Assembly (NCBI RefSeq): GCF_037975245.1
Contig: NC_092565.1
Location: 20,432,999-20,496,998 of the forward strand
DNA length: 64,000 nucleotides
Direction of reading: 5' to 3'
Source: Apostichopus japonicus
Taxonomy: Eukaryota > Echinodermata > Holothuroidea > Aspidochirotida > Stichopodidae
Shown one piece after another: positions 1 through 14,099 of the stretch. The notes below the pieces were generated by a model. That model searched no databases. It was not told where the DNA came from and was given only the letters and a program-made list of their open reading frames with translations. Made by a program: the position numbers and the translations under genes. Each line of letters opens with the position of its first letter. Within the stretch, counting starts at the first letter, position 1.

Positions 1-1383
1 TAGCGACCACGAAAAAAAAGAAGAAATTTCCATGAAAATAAATGTTGGTTATGTTTTGCAGACATTATCTGTCATTATTTGAATAATTATTATGAGAAAG
101 AATGTTCAACAGTATGTAGGTCTTCATATTAAAAAATGACGTTTATAGGTGTACTCAACTTTTGACAATAAAGTGTACAAATATGCATGGAGATTTTTGG
201 AGAATGTCAAAAGTGATCCTCAAGAAAAAATCAATTATGATTTTGTGATTTATTACTGTTCCTTCCATGAACATAAATGCCATTTTAGTAAAATTTATTA
301 CAACTGTATTCCCTTAAATTCCCACAGTATACATCAAGAATAGTTTCGGTTTCACTAACTAATCAAGTTACAAGTTTCTAACTATCAAGTTACAAGTTTC
401 TATTCTTTTTCCTAAAAAAATGATTGCCCAGCTTCCCCCCAGCAAAGGATGTTGACAGTTAGGGGGGTGGGAGGAGGTTACAGGGCTTTCAAATTAACCA
501 TAAATATTTGTAGTGTCTATGTTAATTTGTCTTAATCCTCGCAATATGGAGATCTACTACTGTAGCTCTGTAGATTAAACATGTTTGAAAATCAACTGTT
601 TGTAACTTTCCAATAAATTTACAAAGAGCATCTGTGAACAACTATGATGAATTTCAAAAAAGTTTTCACAATAAAAATGTCAGCAGTCTGACAATTTTAA
701 GCTTTAACTTTGATCAGTGGAAAAGCTCAACTTGATCTATTGCCGAAAAATGCTGCGATTATGTGTTACTAGTAAATTGTACTGTGCTTTTCTCAGAGGT
801 GTCTTAGAGCCAGGTCCAGACTTCGGCACAATAAGGTCACAGGGTTTCTTTTTGTGACTACATATTTTTCCGGTCCTCATCTATAATTTCCTGGATCCCT
901 AGTTGTCCTCCTGCCTCTGAGGATATAGGCCTCCCTGACCCTTCCACTCTGTGTCATCTCTAAATGAGTACTATAATTATCAGGTTATTAAAATACGACA
1001 TGTTTACTGATCAATGTCGTTTCACAGCAGGCAGCATGCGTTCTCAACTCTCGTTCTGTTACACTTTTATACTGTAACACTTTTTTTGCACTATAAGTAT
1101 ATATTGGACATTATATCTAAATTTACAACTCTGGATGAAGAGCTCCTACTGAATAAATCCTTCAGAATGCTGTCCTCAAATCTAATGGACATAGTTATTG
1201 GCTTTGCATTGAAAACTTCATACTTGGCATATTGCTCAGGTTGTCAGTGTTGTAGTAATCTTCATTTCTGTGAGATACAACAGTATCTACAGAGGTCAGA
1301 GGTCAGACTACAGAGGTCAGCATTTTCCTGGTACAGGTTTGTTTGTACAGTATGTCCTATCTGCATGTTCACTGCAAAGGGTT

Positions 1384-1438
1384 GTTGCCAGATAGCACGT
1401 TCTGTCAGTCTGTTGCCAGATAGCATGTTCTGTCAGTC
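1384..1438 (+). repeat. 28-bp tandem duplication
   Basis: Two adjacent copies of GTTGCCAGATAGCAYGTTCT plus GTCAGTCT, differing at one internal base and at the end. Function unknown. Confidence 0.85.
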
Positions 1439-4400
1439 AACACTTGTAGTTGTATAGTATTACTATAGTCAGGAAAGTCTGCCACTCTGCCAACAATTCC
1501 TTGGTTACGGTATGTGCCATGTGGCCCCAAAGGGACAGTTTTGGAATACTTAAAAATCTTATTAAGACTTAAGAGACCATATTTGGTGTGATGTGTACAA
1601 AAGCCATAATCGTCAAGTGCCATTAACATTTTACCATGGTAATGAAATTGACAAATTTTTCCACATAACATTTGCAATTTCATGAAATGTTGGATACTGT
1701 AAAGTATAAAGTCACATTTACCCATTTGGTTGTCACATATGGGAACCACAAAGGGGTGGAACGTTTGGAACATGCTTCCTCTGGGTACTATTATTATCAA
1801 TGTTAGTTACTGGGAAAGAAACTGATAGATGACACATTAATGTGACTGTAAAATAATAATAAAAAGAAAATGGCAAAAGCAAAACAACATTGCCATGAAT
1901 GTTACACCTTACTCCTTAGTCACTTTTGGAATCATGTAATGTTTCAATCTCTCAGGGATTTGAAATTTGCAGAAACAAAAACTAAATGTGCTTTTCTAGG
2001 TAAAAGTAAGAAAATAGTAAATTAATATGGATTGGCAGAAAAGAGTCAGTGTTGGGAAGGGTTACAACTTTGAATTTGAACAATGATGAATATTGTGAAT
2101 CCATATCCTCATTCCTCATTACACACATCTATACATACCCTTGTGCCTGTGCATTCTCTATTCACCCCCCCCCCCTCCACCTAGAATATTGTAATTTATT
2201 GAATGAATTTTAATTTACCTCTTTCTGTGAGCTACCCAGGTGCTCTACTGTACACCTCTTCATAGGTTGCGATTTTATCGTTGGAGCAATTAGGCAGTCA
2301 GTAGCAATAAAAGTCTCAACAGAGTATGAAATATGAAACAAGTAAAAATTATGGCATATTTAACATCAGTCTCCAGCTGATCACATCTGACAAGGGGTGA
2401 GCCTGAGGGGTTAAAGAAGGGAACAGGGTGCTAGCCTAGGTAAGGTACAAGCAGAGAGGTTAACACAGGTTGTATATAGACCCTGTGGAAAGATTATAAA
2501 TTACTAATAAATATTATCCATTTCTTCACATGAACTTTGTTACTTTGTGTTAAAAGTCTCAAATTCTCAATACCTGTTTGCTGATGAAATCGGAAAACAG
2601 ATTCAATGTTTCCTATTCTAAATGCACTCTGAACAGGCTTGTTGCATTGAAAGAAGCTGTCGCAATCGAAAACAAAAAGAAATTTATTTTCTGTTGCCCT
2701 TATGGCGCGAACGATTTACCGTAATATCACTGCGACCGCCCATAGTCCTATAGGCCTAACGGTCTACTGTATGTAGGATAGGGTAGTGACAGCAAAGAAA
2801 TGGACCTTCAAGTAACTGTTGGTTAATTTAAGGTGTGGTTGAAGGGGTGCAGACTTAGACAAAACTGTGATTGGACATCAATTTGTGGACTGGTATCATG
2901 GTTAGTCCAGGTTGGCAGAGTCTGTGACTCTGTGCAGCATTTATGCTTCAGTGTCTGGACTATGACGGTCATACTCCATGTGTGGCATCCTTTAGTTCAC
3001 ACCGGTGCCATCCATTTACAGTCCTGGCACGCACATTTCCTGGATACGGAACAAAACTTTCCAAATTTGGTAGAATACAAGTTTTCTTCATCACAACATG
3101 TTAACTGACAGCATTAAGCATGAGTAATATTGACCTAATTTTTACCAAACTTTGTTTCAGTTTGGATAAAAAAAAAATTCCTGTGAAATTTGGTAAAGGC
3201 CATCGTAGATTGTAGAGATGATTGGTTGTTTACTTTTTGAACAATTCAATAGAGTATATGTGCAGATAGCAAGAGCTTGTGTATTAATTAGTAAACAGCT
3301 CTGATAACAATTGCTTTCAATGTTGTACATTATTGCAGTTCTGTAAATGTTGTTTGATTGAACAGTGCACACAAGTGCAGTCGACTTCAGATTAATTGTG
3401 TTTTTTTTTCAAGTGTGATGATCAAGCGCTTGTGCAAATATTAGTAAAGTATGCAGTCAAACTTTTTCAGGTATATATACAAAGTTGATTGTTTAGAGAA
3501 CACTGTGTTAGAGTGTACTTTGAAATGGTAAAACATAGAAAAGGTCAAGTTTACCATCCTTAGAGGTAGAGACAAAACATGATATGGATTATCCTTTGAT
3601 CTGACATTATTGGTATTTACGAGCATGTTGTGATCATAGAAAACAAACTGCAGTATAATAAAGTCATTTACACATAAACTTATGTGTTTATTTGGCCTAC
3701 TGTAGGTGAGAATAGCATCTGACATAGATGGTAGCATACGTCCATTAAAAGCCCCATTGACTTACAGTACACACTAAATCACAAAAGTTATGTCTTCTCT
3801 AAGTCTAGATAGAAGTTTTCACTTGCTAAACGCTACCCATCACTGGATAGCTGACAAGTTGGCCTTTCATGGCACCATCAATTTTCCGTGCAGATTTTTT
3901 GCTACGAGAGCCGGAACTTTTCGTCACTTGTAAACAAACCTCTTTACTCAGTCGTAAACAATCTAAAGTTGCCTCAATTTACCCAATTTTTTAACCACAT
4001 TCATGTTCTTTAACATCCAAGCCACTAAAAAGCATATATCCTAATTGATAACAGAGCAAAAAAGTTGTTCTCCTGCTCCAAATTGGCACTTTTCCTGAAG
4101 GAGAACACTTGCGGCGGATTGATATAGACGCTAATAGGAGTATGCCACCATATACAGTAAGGTCTAATAGCTACAGCATTGTGTGGTAGATCTTGCTCTT
4201 GAAAGTGCTTGGTAGAGATGTGAATTTTTACTCGTTAGTAGTTTTGATAGCTCTAGAACAACTACTTGTCGAGCTTGTTAAGTATGGCCAACTCATGTTC
4301 AGCACTATATACTGTAGTTTCTGACTGCTTCTGTCCGGACATTAAAAGAAGTGAAAACAAGGTTGCCCAACTTAATTATTAAAGGAAAAACTGGAAGAAA

Positions 4401-5485
4401 GGACACAGATGTACAGTATATATGTTGACCTATGGTGTCTTGTTCATGGTCTCTTATCCATGCATTCGAAATTAAAAAATTGAAGGAAGCAAAACAGTAA
4501 TGATGAAGTTCAGTTACTACTGTAAAGTTCTGCATTCGTATGGTCATGAAATTAAAACTGATCACGTCCAAATTTTAGCCATTACCGATCAGCTTGGAAA
4601 AGCTGTCCCGAACCAAAGGCCGCCGGGAAACTCTAAAGTTCTGTGTGAGTCATACATCAGAGGCTATTCCAATTATAAGCGTTTCATCAAATATCTACTA
4701 ATGTGAGAAACAGAGTGAACGGTTAAAAGAAGGAGATATGGAAGGATGGGTAGAAGAAAAATTAAACACTGCACTGACATATTTATTCACAAATTCAGTG
4801 TACTATTTCTGGCTAAGGAATGTCTCTGAGCTGTCCTGACATGAAGACAATAAGTTTGTAGATCTTAGGTAGAACGTGAAAATAGTAGATGACTGCACAC
4901 TGTACTCTGTGTATATGGTGGAGACGCAGATAATACTGTTTAGGTAGAAAATTTAGTGGTCAAAATCAAAAACTTGTTATGAGTAGATGTAAGACCTCAT
5001 CATATTTCCCTTCCCTTTAACCTCTAGGTACCCTTAAAATGATCAAAGTATATTATATCACATAAAGTGGTGGTAATTTAAACTTTTTGCACAAAAAAAA
5101 AAAAAAAAAATTAAAAATTCCAGTAGCCTTTTCTTTTGGCTTGTTGTCTGAAATTCATCAGTAAACACTTTAACTTGGGATATTTATTTATCAATCTTGA
5201 TAATTCTCAAGATGAGGTTACCGTTTTCAAATTTTCATTCCCCAATTTAATACAATACATATATATTTTCCACCAACAGGGTCGCTGTATTTGGCAAGAA
5301 TTCAAGTCTGAACTTTGTCACCCAGACACTTTTTTGTTCATAAAAAAGAAAGAAAGAAAATGCAAATTAGCTTTTGATGAAAATTTGATCAGCTCAATTT
5401 AAGAGCTTCTGTGAAGGCTAAAATATTTTGTGAACTAAATTTTGGTTGAGAAAGGTATTTGCAGGACATAACACCCTTGGCTTAT

Positions 5486-5509
5486 CGTCCTTGGTAACGT
5501 CCAAGGACG
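5486..5509 (+). other. Small perfect hairpin
   Basis: CGTCCTTGG and CCAAGGACG form a 9-bp stem around a 6-base loop (TAACGT). A third TCCTTGG follows at about 5520. It could be part of a decayed inverted-repeat element; no RNA family is recognised. Confidence 0.6.
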
Positions 5510-8500
5510 AATCATTAATATCCTTGGTTGCAAAGTTGTGAACATATGCAGTATATTTCCTATCATCAGGAAACAGTTACATACTTTACAGTATTTCGTA
5601 CCAAGGAAAAGTTGAAGGCTAAAACCTTGCTTGCACCGCACTTATTTTCTTGCACTTCACAAAAGTTTGCGTTTGATTATTCGTTGTGCTTTGTGTTATT
5701 TTCAGCAGGTCACCGGCAGTCAGATATATAATAATGTAGCTCATTATTAGTAGCATTGTTTAAAGTGAAATTAGCTGCTTATAAAGTGATAAGTAAACCA
5801 AACAATCTTAAAAAAAAAAACTAATGTAAGATCCATTTGCTTGATGTTTCATATTCATGAGGTAGGTTTGTATGTTTGATGGTTTCAAGGAAAAGTGAAG
5901 AAAAAAATATAGCTACAGTTGGCTTTGTACATGAAGATCTGCCACATATCTCAGCCCACCTAGCAGGACAATGAACCTAACTTATAATCCATTTACCAGA
6001 GTACTTCTAATCTGGAGCTCTAGAGAGATTTAATGGCACTGAGGTTAACCCTGACTTCTCCATCTTTATCAAAGTTATCACCACAGGGTATATTTGCTGT
6101 TTGGACTTACAAGGATTACCATTCATACAGGAAACTGTCCTCTTTACCTGACCAAACATATTTAAACCCTAACACTTCCTGAGTCACACCATACCCTGGG
6201 TTTTAATCAAAAGACCTTTTATGTTGTGGCTTTTATGGTGGGGCTGCAATTCATGTAGCCCAGGAAACTCAACTCTCTATATTACCTTCTGTTAGATCTT
6301 CTCTGCTTGGTAGTTAAATGTTTGTTCAGCCAGGATAAATTTGTAAATGGTTTCATTCATTATCACAGGGATTTTTCTCCTATTCTCTAGCTTGTAGATT
6401 TCCATAAATCTGTGTCTGGTCTGTATTAAAACCACTACTTCAATGTCAGTTATTTTGTATTCAGAAAAGCCTAAAGCTGTATCTGTCTGAATGAAGTCTC
6501 TTGTGGACAACAGTAAAAAGACTGTACAGTGTCTGTGCACTTTGTACAGTAGTATACAGTACTTTGTAGTGTAAGAAGTCCTCTGTCTTATCCAAAAGAT
6601 TGACTGAAGACTAACTATAATGCAGTTCCATTTTCCATGTTCATGAAAAGATAGGAATATTAAGTGATATATAAGAAATCACATTTATTTGACAAGACCA
6701 CAATATGTACTGTACCACAGAAATCTCATAATAAGTTGGCAATTTCTAAACATTTATGAAATAACAAAATATGATTGAAGACTTGCATGCATGTAGTATA
6801 TATTCAATATACAAATGAAGGAAAAATGGGCCAAAAATGAAAAAAAAAACAAAAACAAATTATTACTGACAGACACTGTACAAAGTTACACAAAGTTACA
6901 TATATGTACATCTGTACATATAGAGTAGGTGTGCTGACATACCTGCAATTATTCATTGTGGCAATTGGTGATGTTTATATACAGGTAGTGGGTTCAGAAC
7001 TGTAGTACTTACTTGGAATTGTCAATGCCTATTGTCAGTGAAATTTCACAGACAAAAGATTTGTTAACAATTTTTCTCGTCTTTTTTATGTTGAATTGCA
7101 AAGTTGCAAAGTTTTCTAGTTTAAATGCTAAATGCTACAGACTATTGTATATATGTGGGGTCTAACTTAGGTACTGAACCATACATCATGTGTGGTGTTT
7201 GTATGCACAGCCCAGTTTTAAGCCTATACAGAAGATCACATCTCTTTTCAGTTCCAAGGTTTCAAATACTGTATGAAAATGAAATAGAATATTAGTCAGT
7301 AAATGATGGGTAATAAATATTAAGTAATTAACAACAGTTCCGCCCAGTTCTGAAAGTTTTGTCACTCAGACACTTTCTTCGCATTAGTCTTCCTCACATG
7401 TCAACATTAAAATGGACACATTGCAGAATATATACTGTGGGTTTGATCAGTAAAAATAATGATCTACATGCATAATTAAATAATTTAGCTAAGTACTTTG
7501 TTTTGAGTATGGAATGGCATGAAAAACAAAACATAGTAACGAAATCCAGATAAAAGACAGTGATTTATTATAGTTCATGCACTCTCAACAGACTAACTCA
7601 AACCTTGGAACTTGCCTCAATTAAGAGGCTGTTATTTCCTGAAGTTCCTATCCTCTATTACCCCCAATTTATGATAATTATGGAAGTATTTGGATAATAC
7701 TTTTATCACGGTATATATGATATGTACCTGGGAGGTGACAGCTGTGAACTAGATCAACCTAGTTCTAGACACATGTCTGTAACTAGGTGGAGGTGTGGTG
7801 TACGTATATTTAAATCAATACACAACTGCCTGTCCATTATCTGAAAGGCGTGGTTGCTATGACTTGCTAAACAATCCGGGATTGCTGTTAAAGTGCCAGT
7901 GTCATTTCGAACAACAACAGACAAAGGAAAAGTTATCTTCTCTCATATAATCCTACACGTGTCTCCCCACTACTATTACACTTTCCCGTCTAGTTTGTAC
8001 AATAATGTCTGTATGGAACATTACATGCTGAACCTAGGATGGTGTGTGAAATAATGTGGTTTTGTGTTATCTACGTAATGTTTGTTGGGAAAGAAAAAAA
8101 AATATCTTGCTCATCTGAAGGTAAATTGTTGCTTAAGAAATCAAATTTTGCAATGAAATGTTGGAAGGATTGATTCTTAAACTTAAATACACCATTGTAC
8201 GTTAATGTGATACATGTTTTTTTGTTTTTACTCTGTCTGCATAAACTCTGCCTCAGGATATAAAATATTTTACCTCGCTCCTCGCTTACCTGTCTCCCCA
8301 CAACCTTAGCACTCTCGTTCTACCGTGTCTAGAATGAGCTGGTAACCTTTTATCACTGTGTGCCCTCTATGGCCGGGCTCCTCCAGGCAATGCCCTTCTC
8401 ATTCTGCCACCCAAAGTGTCTGCATCGTTCATTTTTTTGTGGATTTAGTCTCTACTAAATTTGATCGAGACGGATTCCTAGGATCTATTTTTGGTATTTG

Positions 8501-8855
8501 CTGGAAGTAGGATACTATTACTCTTCGTACACTGCCTGATATCAAAGTATCATTTTTTGTCTAGGGAAGGGTTTTGAGACTGTTTTGGGGAGCTGTTCCC
8601 GAGCTGTTTCATATCTTGTGTTGGAGATACGGGTAACAGTTCCACAAAATAGCTTTCGCTAGGTTTTCCTTCATGGATCCATTGTGATGCAATGAGTAAT
8701 GTTTTAGTGTCATTTGTACTTTCTTTCAAGTACTACACTGTAATGAACAATTCGTTTGAAATTATATCAAAGTTTTTCGTAAAATTGCACTCTCTGCTTG
8801 TTATTTGTTGAATAATTTTGTTTCAATGTTTGTTTTTTCTTTTCTCTCTTTACAG

Positions 8856-8932
8856 GATGGTCACTTGAAAGAAACAAGTTTTATTTTACCTATAATGGGC
8901 GAAGACTATATATTGGATTTATATAAAAATGA
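8856..8932 (+). CDS. ADAM exon A: prodomain segment
   Basis: The exon encodes 25 codons plus two bases, reading DGHLKETSFILP then GEDYILDLYKN. This matches the ADAM propeptide (Pep_M12B) strand where a hydrophobic I/L pattern leads to the L-x-L-x-KN-x-L motif. The acceptor is a pyrimidine tract ending in TACAG and the donor is a consensus GTGAGT at 8933. It starts in phase 0, so at least one coding exon (signal peptide and propeptide start) must lie upstream; I could not find it in 1-8855. Phase 2 at its end joins exon B exactly. Confidence 0.82.
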
Positions 8933-9433
8933 GTGAGTATTTTTCGTAGTCCTTGGAAGTTGTTGGGAGAGTCACCTGTAAACAGAGTTGCAATAAATAC
9001 GTACCAGGATTGCAGATTAGTCGAATTTGAAACAAATTTCAGTTTGGATGATGGGAATTGTGAGAGGAATAGCCACTCTTCATTGTGAAACATACTCCTG
9101 TTTGGTTTTGAGGGTGCCATAAATGCACAGTGTAGTATTATATCCAGCAGTCATATACTTGTAATGTTTGCTATTTGCTTGTTTCTGTCTCAACGATATC
9201 ATGAAATACAAGAGCTTGCTTCTTTGCACAGGAAGTTGTGCAGTATTGTATGACATTCACTGACTTATCTCATGCAATGGTAACAATTAAGTTCACACTT
9301 TTTCTTTCAGTATATATTTATGATATTTGCCGAAGAATAGGTATATGAAAAAGGACATTGTATATATGCTTACTTATCATTTAGAATGTATTTGACATGA
9401 ATTAATGTTAAAATATTTCTCATTTCTTTCTAG
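8933..9433 (+). other. Intron A-B
   Basis: A 501-bp AT-rich intron with a GTGAGT donor and a TTTCTAG acceptor. Nothing else is seen in it. Confidence 0.8.
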
Positions 9434-9512
9434 GATGCTGTTTGCTGAAGGATATATGGAAAGAACATATACAGAAGGCAACATTACCATAAACAAACTG
9501 CCACATAGAACA
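9434..9512 (+). CDS. ADAM exon B: prodomain segment
   Basis: After completing the split Glu codon, it reads MLFAEGYMERTYTEGNITI and ends KLPHRT. It continues the KN-x-LL-A block of the ADAM propeptide into the region that normally precedes the conserved CxYxG motif. The acceptor is TTTCTAG and the donor GTAAGT at 9513. It ends in phase 0, whereas exon C at 26566 begins on the third base of a codon. The two therefore cannot join directly and a linking exon of length 3n+2 is required. Confidence 0.85.
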
Positions 9513-10268
9513 GTAAGTATATATACCCCTACAGTGAATGGGTTTTGATTAGGACAACTAGGGGTGGACGGGGTGTCTTAATATCTCATTACACGAGTGG
9601 ACCTGTTTTCAAGCCTTATTAATGATGGAAACAGACTTTTTCCAGTCATAAAATGTAACTGTGAGTCGATCTACTCATATTTGATTGTTATAATTTTACT
9701 AATTCTCCATATTTCATTGTTATAATTTACTAATACTACATATTTCATCGTTATAATTTTACTAATACTCCTTATTTCATTGACTTAAATGTAGCGGTAA
9801 TCACTGGTTGCATAATTAATGTAGCTACATGGTATTCATATTGCCTTTCTACTACAGGCTTTTAACAGTCGTTTAATTGGCACACTTAATTAACTTACGT
9901 TGTATACAATTCATGTGTCAACTTTGGAAGCAATAACTGCGACCAAAGCTGTATGGAGCAAATATCAACTGAGAACAAGCTGTGATGTCTCTCTCTGTTT
10001 GCTAGGGACTTAAATAGTGAATATTCTCATTTCTCAATACCTTGTCATATAATATGCAGTGCTAGCAATGATATGGAAAAAAATTCCTAGGGAAAATATA
10101 GTTCTAAGAACTGCAAGGGGTAGGTTACTTGAATAGATCATATTATGTCTTGGTTGGGTTTCGGGACAACTCTTGTACGTCAGTTGATGTGCTGGTACTA
10201 TTTTGGTATCTGAATGCTGTTATTCGATATTTTCAACTTTAGACATACATGTGTAATTTGATAGGCGG

Positions 10269-10560
10269 GTGACGTGGCCGAGTGGATAAAAGCGTTATCA
10301 TTTGAAGCAATGAGGCTTAGCAATCGGTAGGTTTGGGGGTTCAATCCCTGGCCGGGGTCATATTAAGGTGGCTTTTTTTTCATCTAAGAGCAATCTACGG
10401 TTTTCCCATCTGAAATGACTTTCGAAATTGAAGAGAGACCGTATTTGAGTTAAAATGGTTGCATTGGAATCCATTAGCCCTGACATTGTCTTCTCCCACA
10501 TTCGTGGTCACCTACGCTTCGTATAAATAACCACTTGATGATTATTATAACTCATTCCTT
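10269..10560 (+). mobile_element. tRNA-derived SINE (Leu/Ser-like head)
   Basis: The head carries a good A box (TGGCCGAGTGG at about 10275) and B box (GGTTCAATCCC at about 10338) for RNA polymerase III. The acceptor stem does not pair fully, so it is not a working tRNA. A T run and a roughly 200-bp unrelated body follow. The 3' boundary and target duplication are uncertain. Confidence 0.6.
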
Positions 10561-10943
10561 CTGTAATCTTTTTGTTTGCTAAAGTGTCATGATCTCTCAC
10601 ATAAAGGGAACAACTTGGTATGGTATAAAGTTGCTGTCTTTCCTCAAATTTGCAACTTCAATATTTGCAAAAGTTTTGGTTTAGTATTGGCTATTTCTTT
10701 ATGACTATACCATCCATTTTAGTTAGGGCAAAGGTTTACTCTTCTTGTGGCTATAAATGTCCGGTTTCTTTGATGTGTATTCCAGTCAGTTCTATTTCCT
10801 GATAAATAATGTCTGAAATCAGTTTTGGCCAGACATAGTTCTGGTAGCCCTGGATGGGTGAAATGAGGACCCTGGGAGAAACAGAGGATATCCAGCTAAT
10901 ACTTGCAGGAGGTATTGATAAAGTTGTTAGAAATTATTACTGT

Positions 10944-11290
10944 GTAGAAGTAAGTTGGCCTGACGTTTCGATCAGTTACCCCTTCCCTTAATCAGACGTT
11001 ATCCCCTTCCCTTAATCCTCTCTTTGTCCCTCCACTGTTTATCTCCTACCTCTCCTCTTCCCCTGTTGGTTTCTTTCTTTCTTCTCTCCATCCCTTGTCT
11101 ACTAATCCCCTTACATCTATCTCTTTGTGTTCACCATGCTCATTGTCTGTATTCTGTGCGTGTTTTTGTCCCTTCTGTTACTGTTACTTGTCATTTGGCC
11201 TTTGAAGAAGATCCTGCTAGGATCGAAACGTCAGGCCAACTTACTCTTACACATTATCCTACACAAGCTTTTTAGTGGATAAGCAGTTTG
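10944..11290 (+). mobile_element. Hairpin-tail retroelement fragment with inverted ends (Penelope-like family, copy 1)
   Basis: The 3' part reads GAAGAAGATCCTGCTAGGAT then CGAAACGTCAGGCC, with a GATCCT/AGGATC hairpin. This tail type is common at the ends of Penelope-like elements in invertebrates. The 5' edge carries the reverse complement (AAGTTGGCCTGACGTTTCGA, about 10950), so the copy has inverted ends. The pyrimidine-rich middle matches the copy at 28042-28300. Confidence 0.65.
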
Positions 11291-13030
11291 CTAACAGTTT
11301 TATTTTATTTAGAAATTATTACTGTCATGTTTTTCATCAGATTACTACAAGTCCCCTGAGAGTAGCTTATAGTTAAAATCAGTTTGTGGCCTTTTGTTTT
11401 AATATTTACTTTTAGTTAAGATAAATTCAACAGTCCGTACATACTCTATCTGTTATGCACTGTCTTTAGGCAGAGTTTCACGTTTGTTATTGCCGTCGAG
11501 GAAAAAACCCAAAGATATATATTTATTTCCAGTTTTCTTTTTTAAATTGCGCGAAATCTCTGGAATACCCTCGTTAAGGCTAACCTATTGATGATGCTGG
11601 CTCCTCGGTTCAGCCCTAAATGTTTGTGTTCATCCATTGCTCTTGTAAATTCTATTATCGCAACCGAAAAACATGTTCTTTCAACGTCATGTAAACAACT
11701 CGGCATCCTTTGGATGACTTTATAAACAGCATTTTGTCCTTAACAAATTTGTAAACACATAGTAGATATGTCACTTAGCAGCTACAGAGTTCTGAAAGGC
11801 TATGCGGCTATGTTTTTCCCATTGAGTTTTGTGTTGCATTTGAAGAACTGACTTAAGGTCAGTGTAATTACTAGACTATATTGTCCAGTCACTTTCACTT
11901 TAATAATGAACCTCAGAAATTGTTGAAAAGATCATTTTTCCAAAAAAATTCCAAAGTGTTTTTGAACAGTCTACAGTGTCTGAAAATTAAATCTGTACTT
12001 CGTACCCGCTTTGGTGCATAAGGTTTCACCTATTGTTCATAACTTGTGCAGGTACAGTCAGTGTCAATTTGTGACAACTCTCGTTGATGTGCGTGCTTTC
12101 AAAGAAAGTAGAAACCTTAGAAGCATCTTCAGTCTACTTTGGATTGTCGGTCAAGACCTCCAATATAGGATAATATAGTGTGTAGTCAGACATGACCAAT
12201 AATATACTGGAATAATACACCACCCACATGTCTGAGCAAGTTTTTTCCAAGGGTTGTTTTTTACTTCACCATATTTTTGTTTCGCTGTTTCACCGTGAAA
12301 CTGTTGAAAGATGTCAGTATGATACTTGCAGCTGTGAGTAGGAACTGACTGAAAAGCAGTGACCTTTTGTTAACTGTACATGTATGTAAGCAGGGATTAG
12401 AAGGACCAATTAAGAGGGTGGGAGGTGAGGGGGGGGGAGGAGTGATCATTGCCATAGTTTCCCATCAAGCTTCACCCTCTCTCCTACCCATTTGGCACAA
12501 ATAACGCTGAAAGCTAAATGCGATGACAAGTGAAAAAGGGCCATGTTTTATTATGCTACACTACAGTACCTGAAATAAGAAAATCAGCTTTTATGTAAGT
12601 TGTGTGCAGCATAAATCACAATTTTGTGCGGTCTCATCTTCTCACCGCACATAAGCCGTGTTCTCCTGTTGTCCTTGTATATTAGTAATATATTATTATT
12701 ATTATGTTAAATATTATATAGTCTAATATATATGATAAGTGTATTAATAATTTGAGTGACATATAGATGATAAGCTGTTTCATATATGATATGACTGTTA
12801 TCTTCAATAATTTAGGTGAATGGCTATAATATTTTAATTATGACAGCTTCTCTGTCTAATTAGCCGCCTCCATTAGGGCCTCCAAGTGGTATCCACATAG
12901 TGAAGGATCTGCTGGTTGCATTTGCATATAATTACAATAGCACAGTAATACTGTTATTTGTACTACTCAACCAGATTCACTATCGATATTGCTAGTGTTT
13001 ATATTCTGCTAAAAAGGAATTGCTTATTAT

Positions 13031-13407
13031 CAGTGGTGGAGCGTCCATACAGTCAGGGGGGCGGATGCCCTCCCTGTTGGACTCAAAAGACTGCTGGCGC
13101 CCTTTTCAGCTCTTTACCACTTTTTACTTATTCGCGATTATTGACTTTTTTATTGCGCTCTCATCTACCGTATTGACATTTGTAACATTTTGTTGGTGTC
13201 ATTTTCTGACACCTATTTATTCTTCGTTTATCAGCAAATGAGCAAGACCCGGAAAGGGTCTTTTCTGGCGATCTAGGGAGTATCTTTATTAAAAAAAATC
13301 TGTATGCTCCGCGCTAACCTGTGGCAGCGCTCCGCTTAGATAGTGTCGAAAGCGCCCCTACAGACCATTCTCTCCCCCCCTGACCAATACCCCTAGCTCC
13401 GCCACTG
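13031..13407. mobile_element. hAT-type MITE 1 with 8-bp target duplication
   Basis: The 377-bp element begins CAGTGGTGGAGC and ends GCTCCGCCACTG. It is flanked by perfect 8-bp duplications CTTATTAT (13023-13030 and 13408-13415). The ends and duplication length fit the hAT superfamily. There is no transposase, so it is non-autonomous. Confidence 0.9.
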
Positions 13408-14099
13408 CTTATTATCCCCTATAGGTGCCCGTTCCCTGTCAGGTAGCTGTACCAGATAATGACAGACACAAAATTTATGTCTGGATTCATGTATTACATA
13501 TAACTAAATTAAATATGGCCAGGTAGTGGTTGAGCTTGTTCAGTTTTTGATGTTTTGGTTTGGAAATTGACAGACTTTCCATGGGGTTAAACATATTTCG
13601 TGACATAAGCAAAAACTTGGCAGTACAGTATGTTCTGGGTGCCAGTTTTATCAGCTCGTCTGTTTTGTGATATTAACAGTGGAAAAAACAACCAGCCACT
13701 TAAAGACTGAAGGCACGTACACCATCTGTTTGGTTTATGACTAAGGGACATCTGACTGTTTACATTCTAAAAGCTGCTCAGTTCTTTTCCCAGTTTATGA
13801 AGAAATTAGTCAAATTTGATTTAATTTCAATTCTGCTTCAGTAATCCGCTTTTGTTGATTTGTCACAAGGTCACCAGCTATTACTTGAATAACATCAACC
13901 TTGTTATATTTGAACAAGCTAGATGCTCATGGTGACAAATTCGTCATGCTATTGGGCGACCCTGAGATATATATGATGACTAAATATTTGGTGTAAGTAA
14001 AAGATCAATGAGATTTTGTGATAGTCAATTATTATATTTATATATATATATGCTGTAAAGATTTTAGTTCAAATAATGACTTTTTGGCAGAATTAAATA

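Larger units (their letters stand above)
1..8855. other. Upstream DNA or 5' intron; no exon recognised
   Basis: AT-rich sequence with only short, non-conserved reading frames. The missing first ADAM exon(s) could be here or beyond the window, but I found no signal-peptide-like exon. Noted items: a 28-bp duplicate at 1384-1438, a perfect AGGTCAGAGGTCA (DR1) at 1293-1305, a poly(A) run at 5093-5110, and a hairpin at 5486-5509. Confidence 0.5.

Noticed and set aside
11470-11582. Candidate missing prodomain exon after TCTTTAG, with an HVCYC-like reading
   Set aside because: No glycine in the expected CxYxG context, wrong cysteine spacing and no convincing donor before a stop codon.
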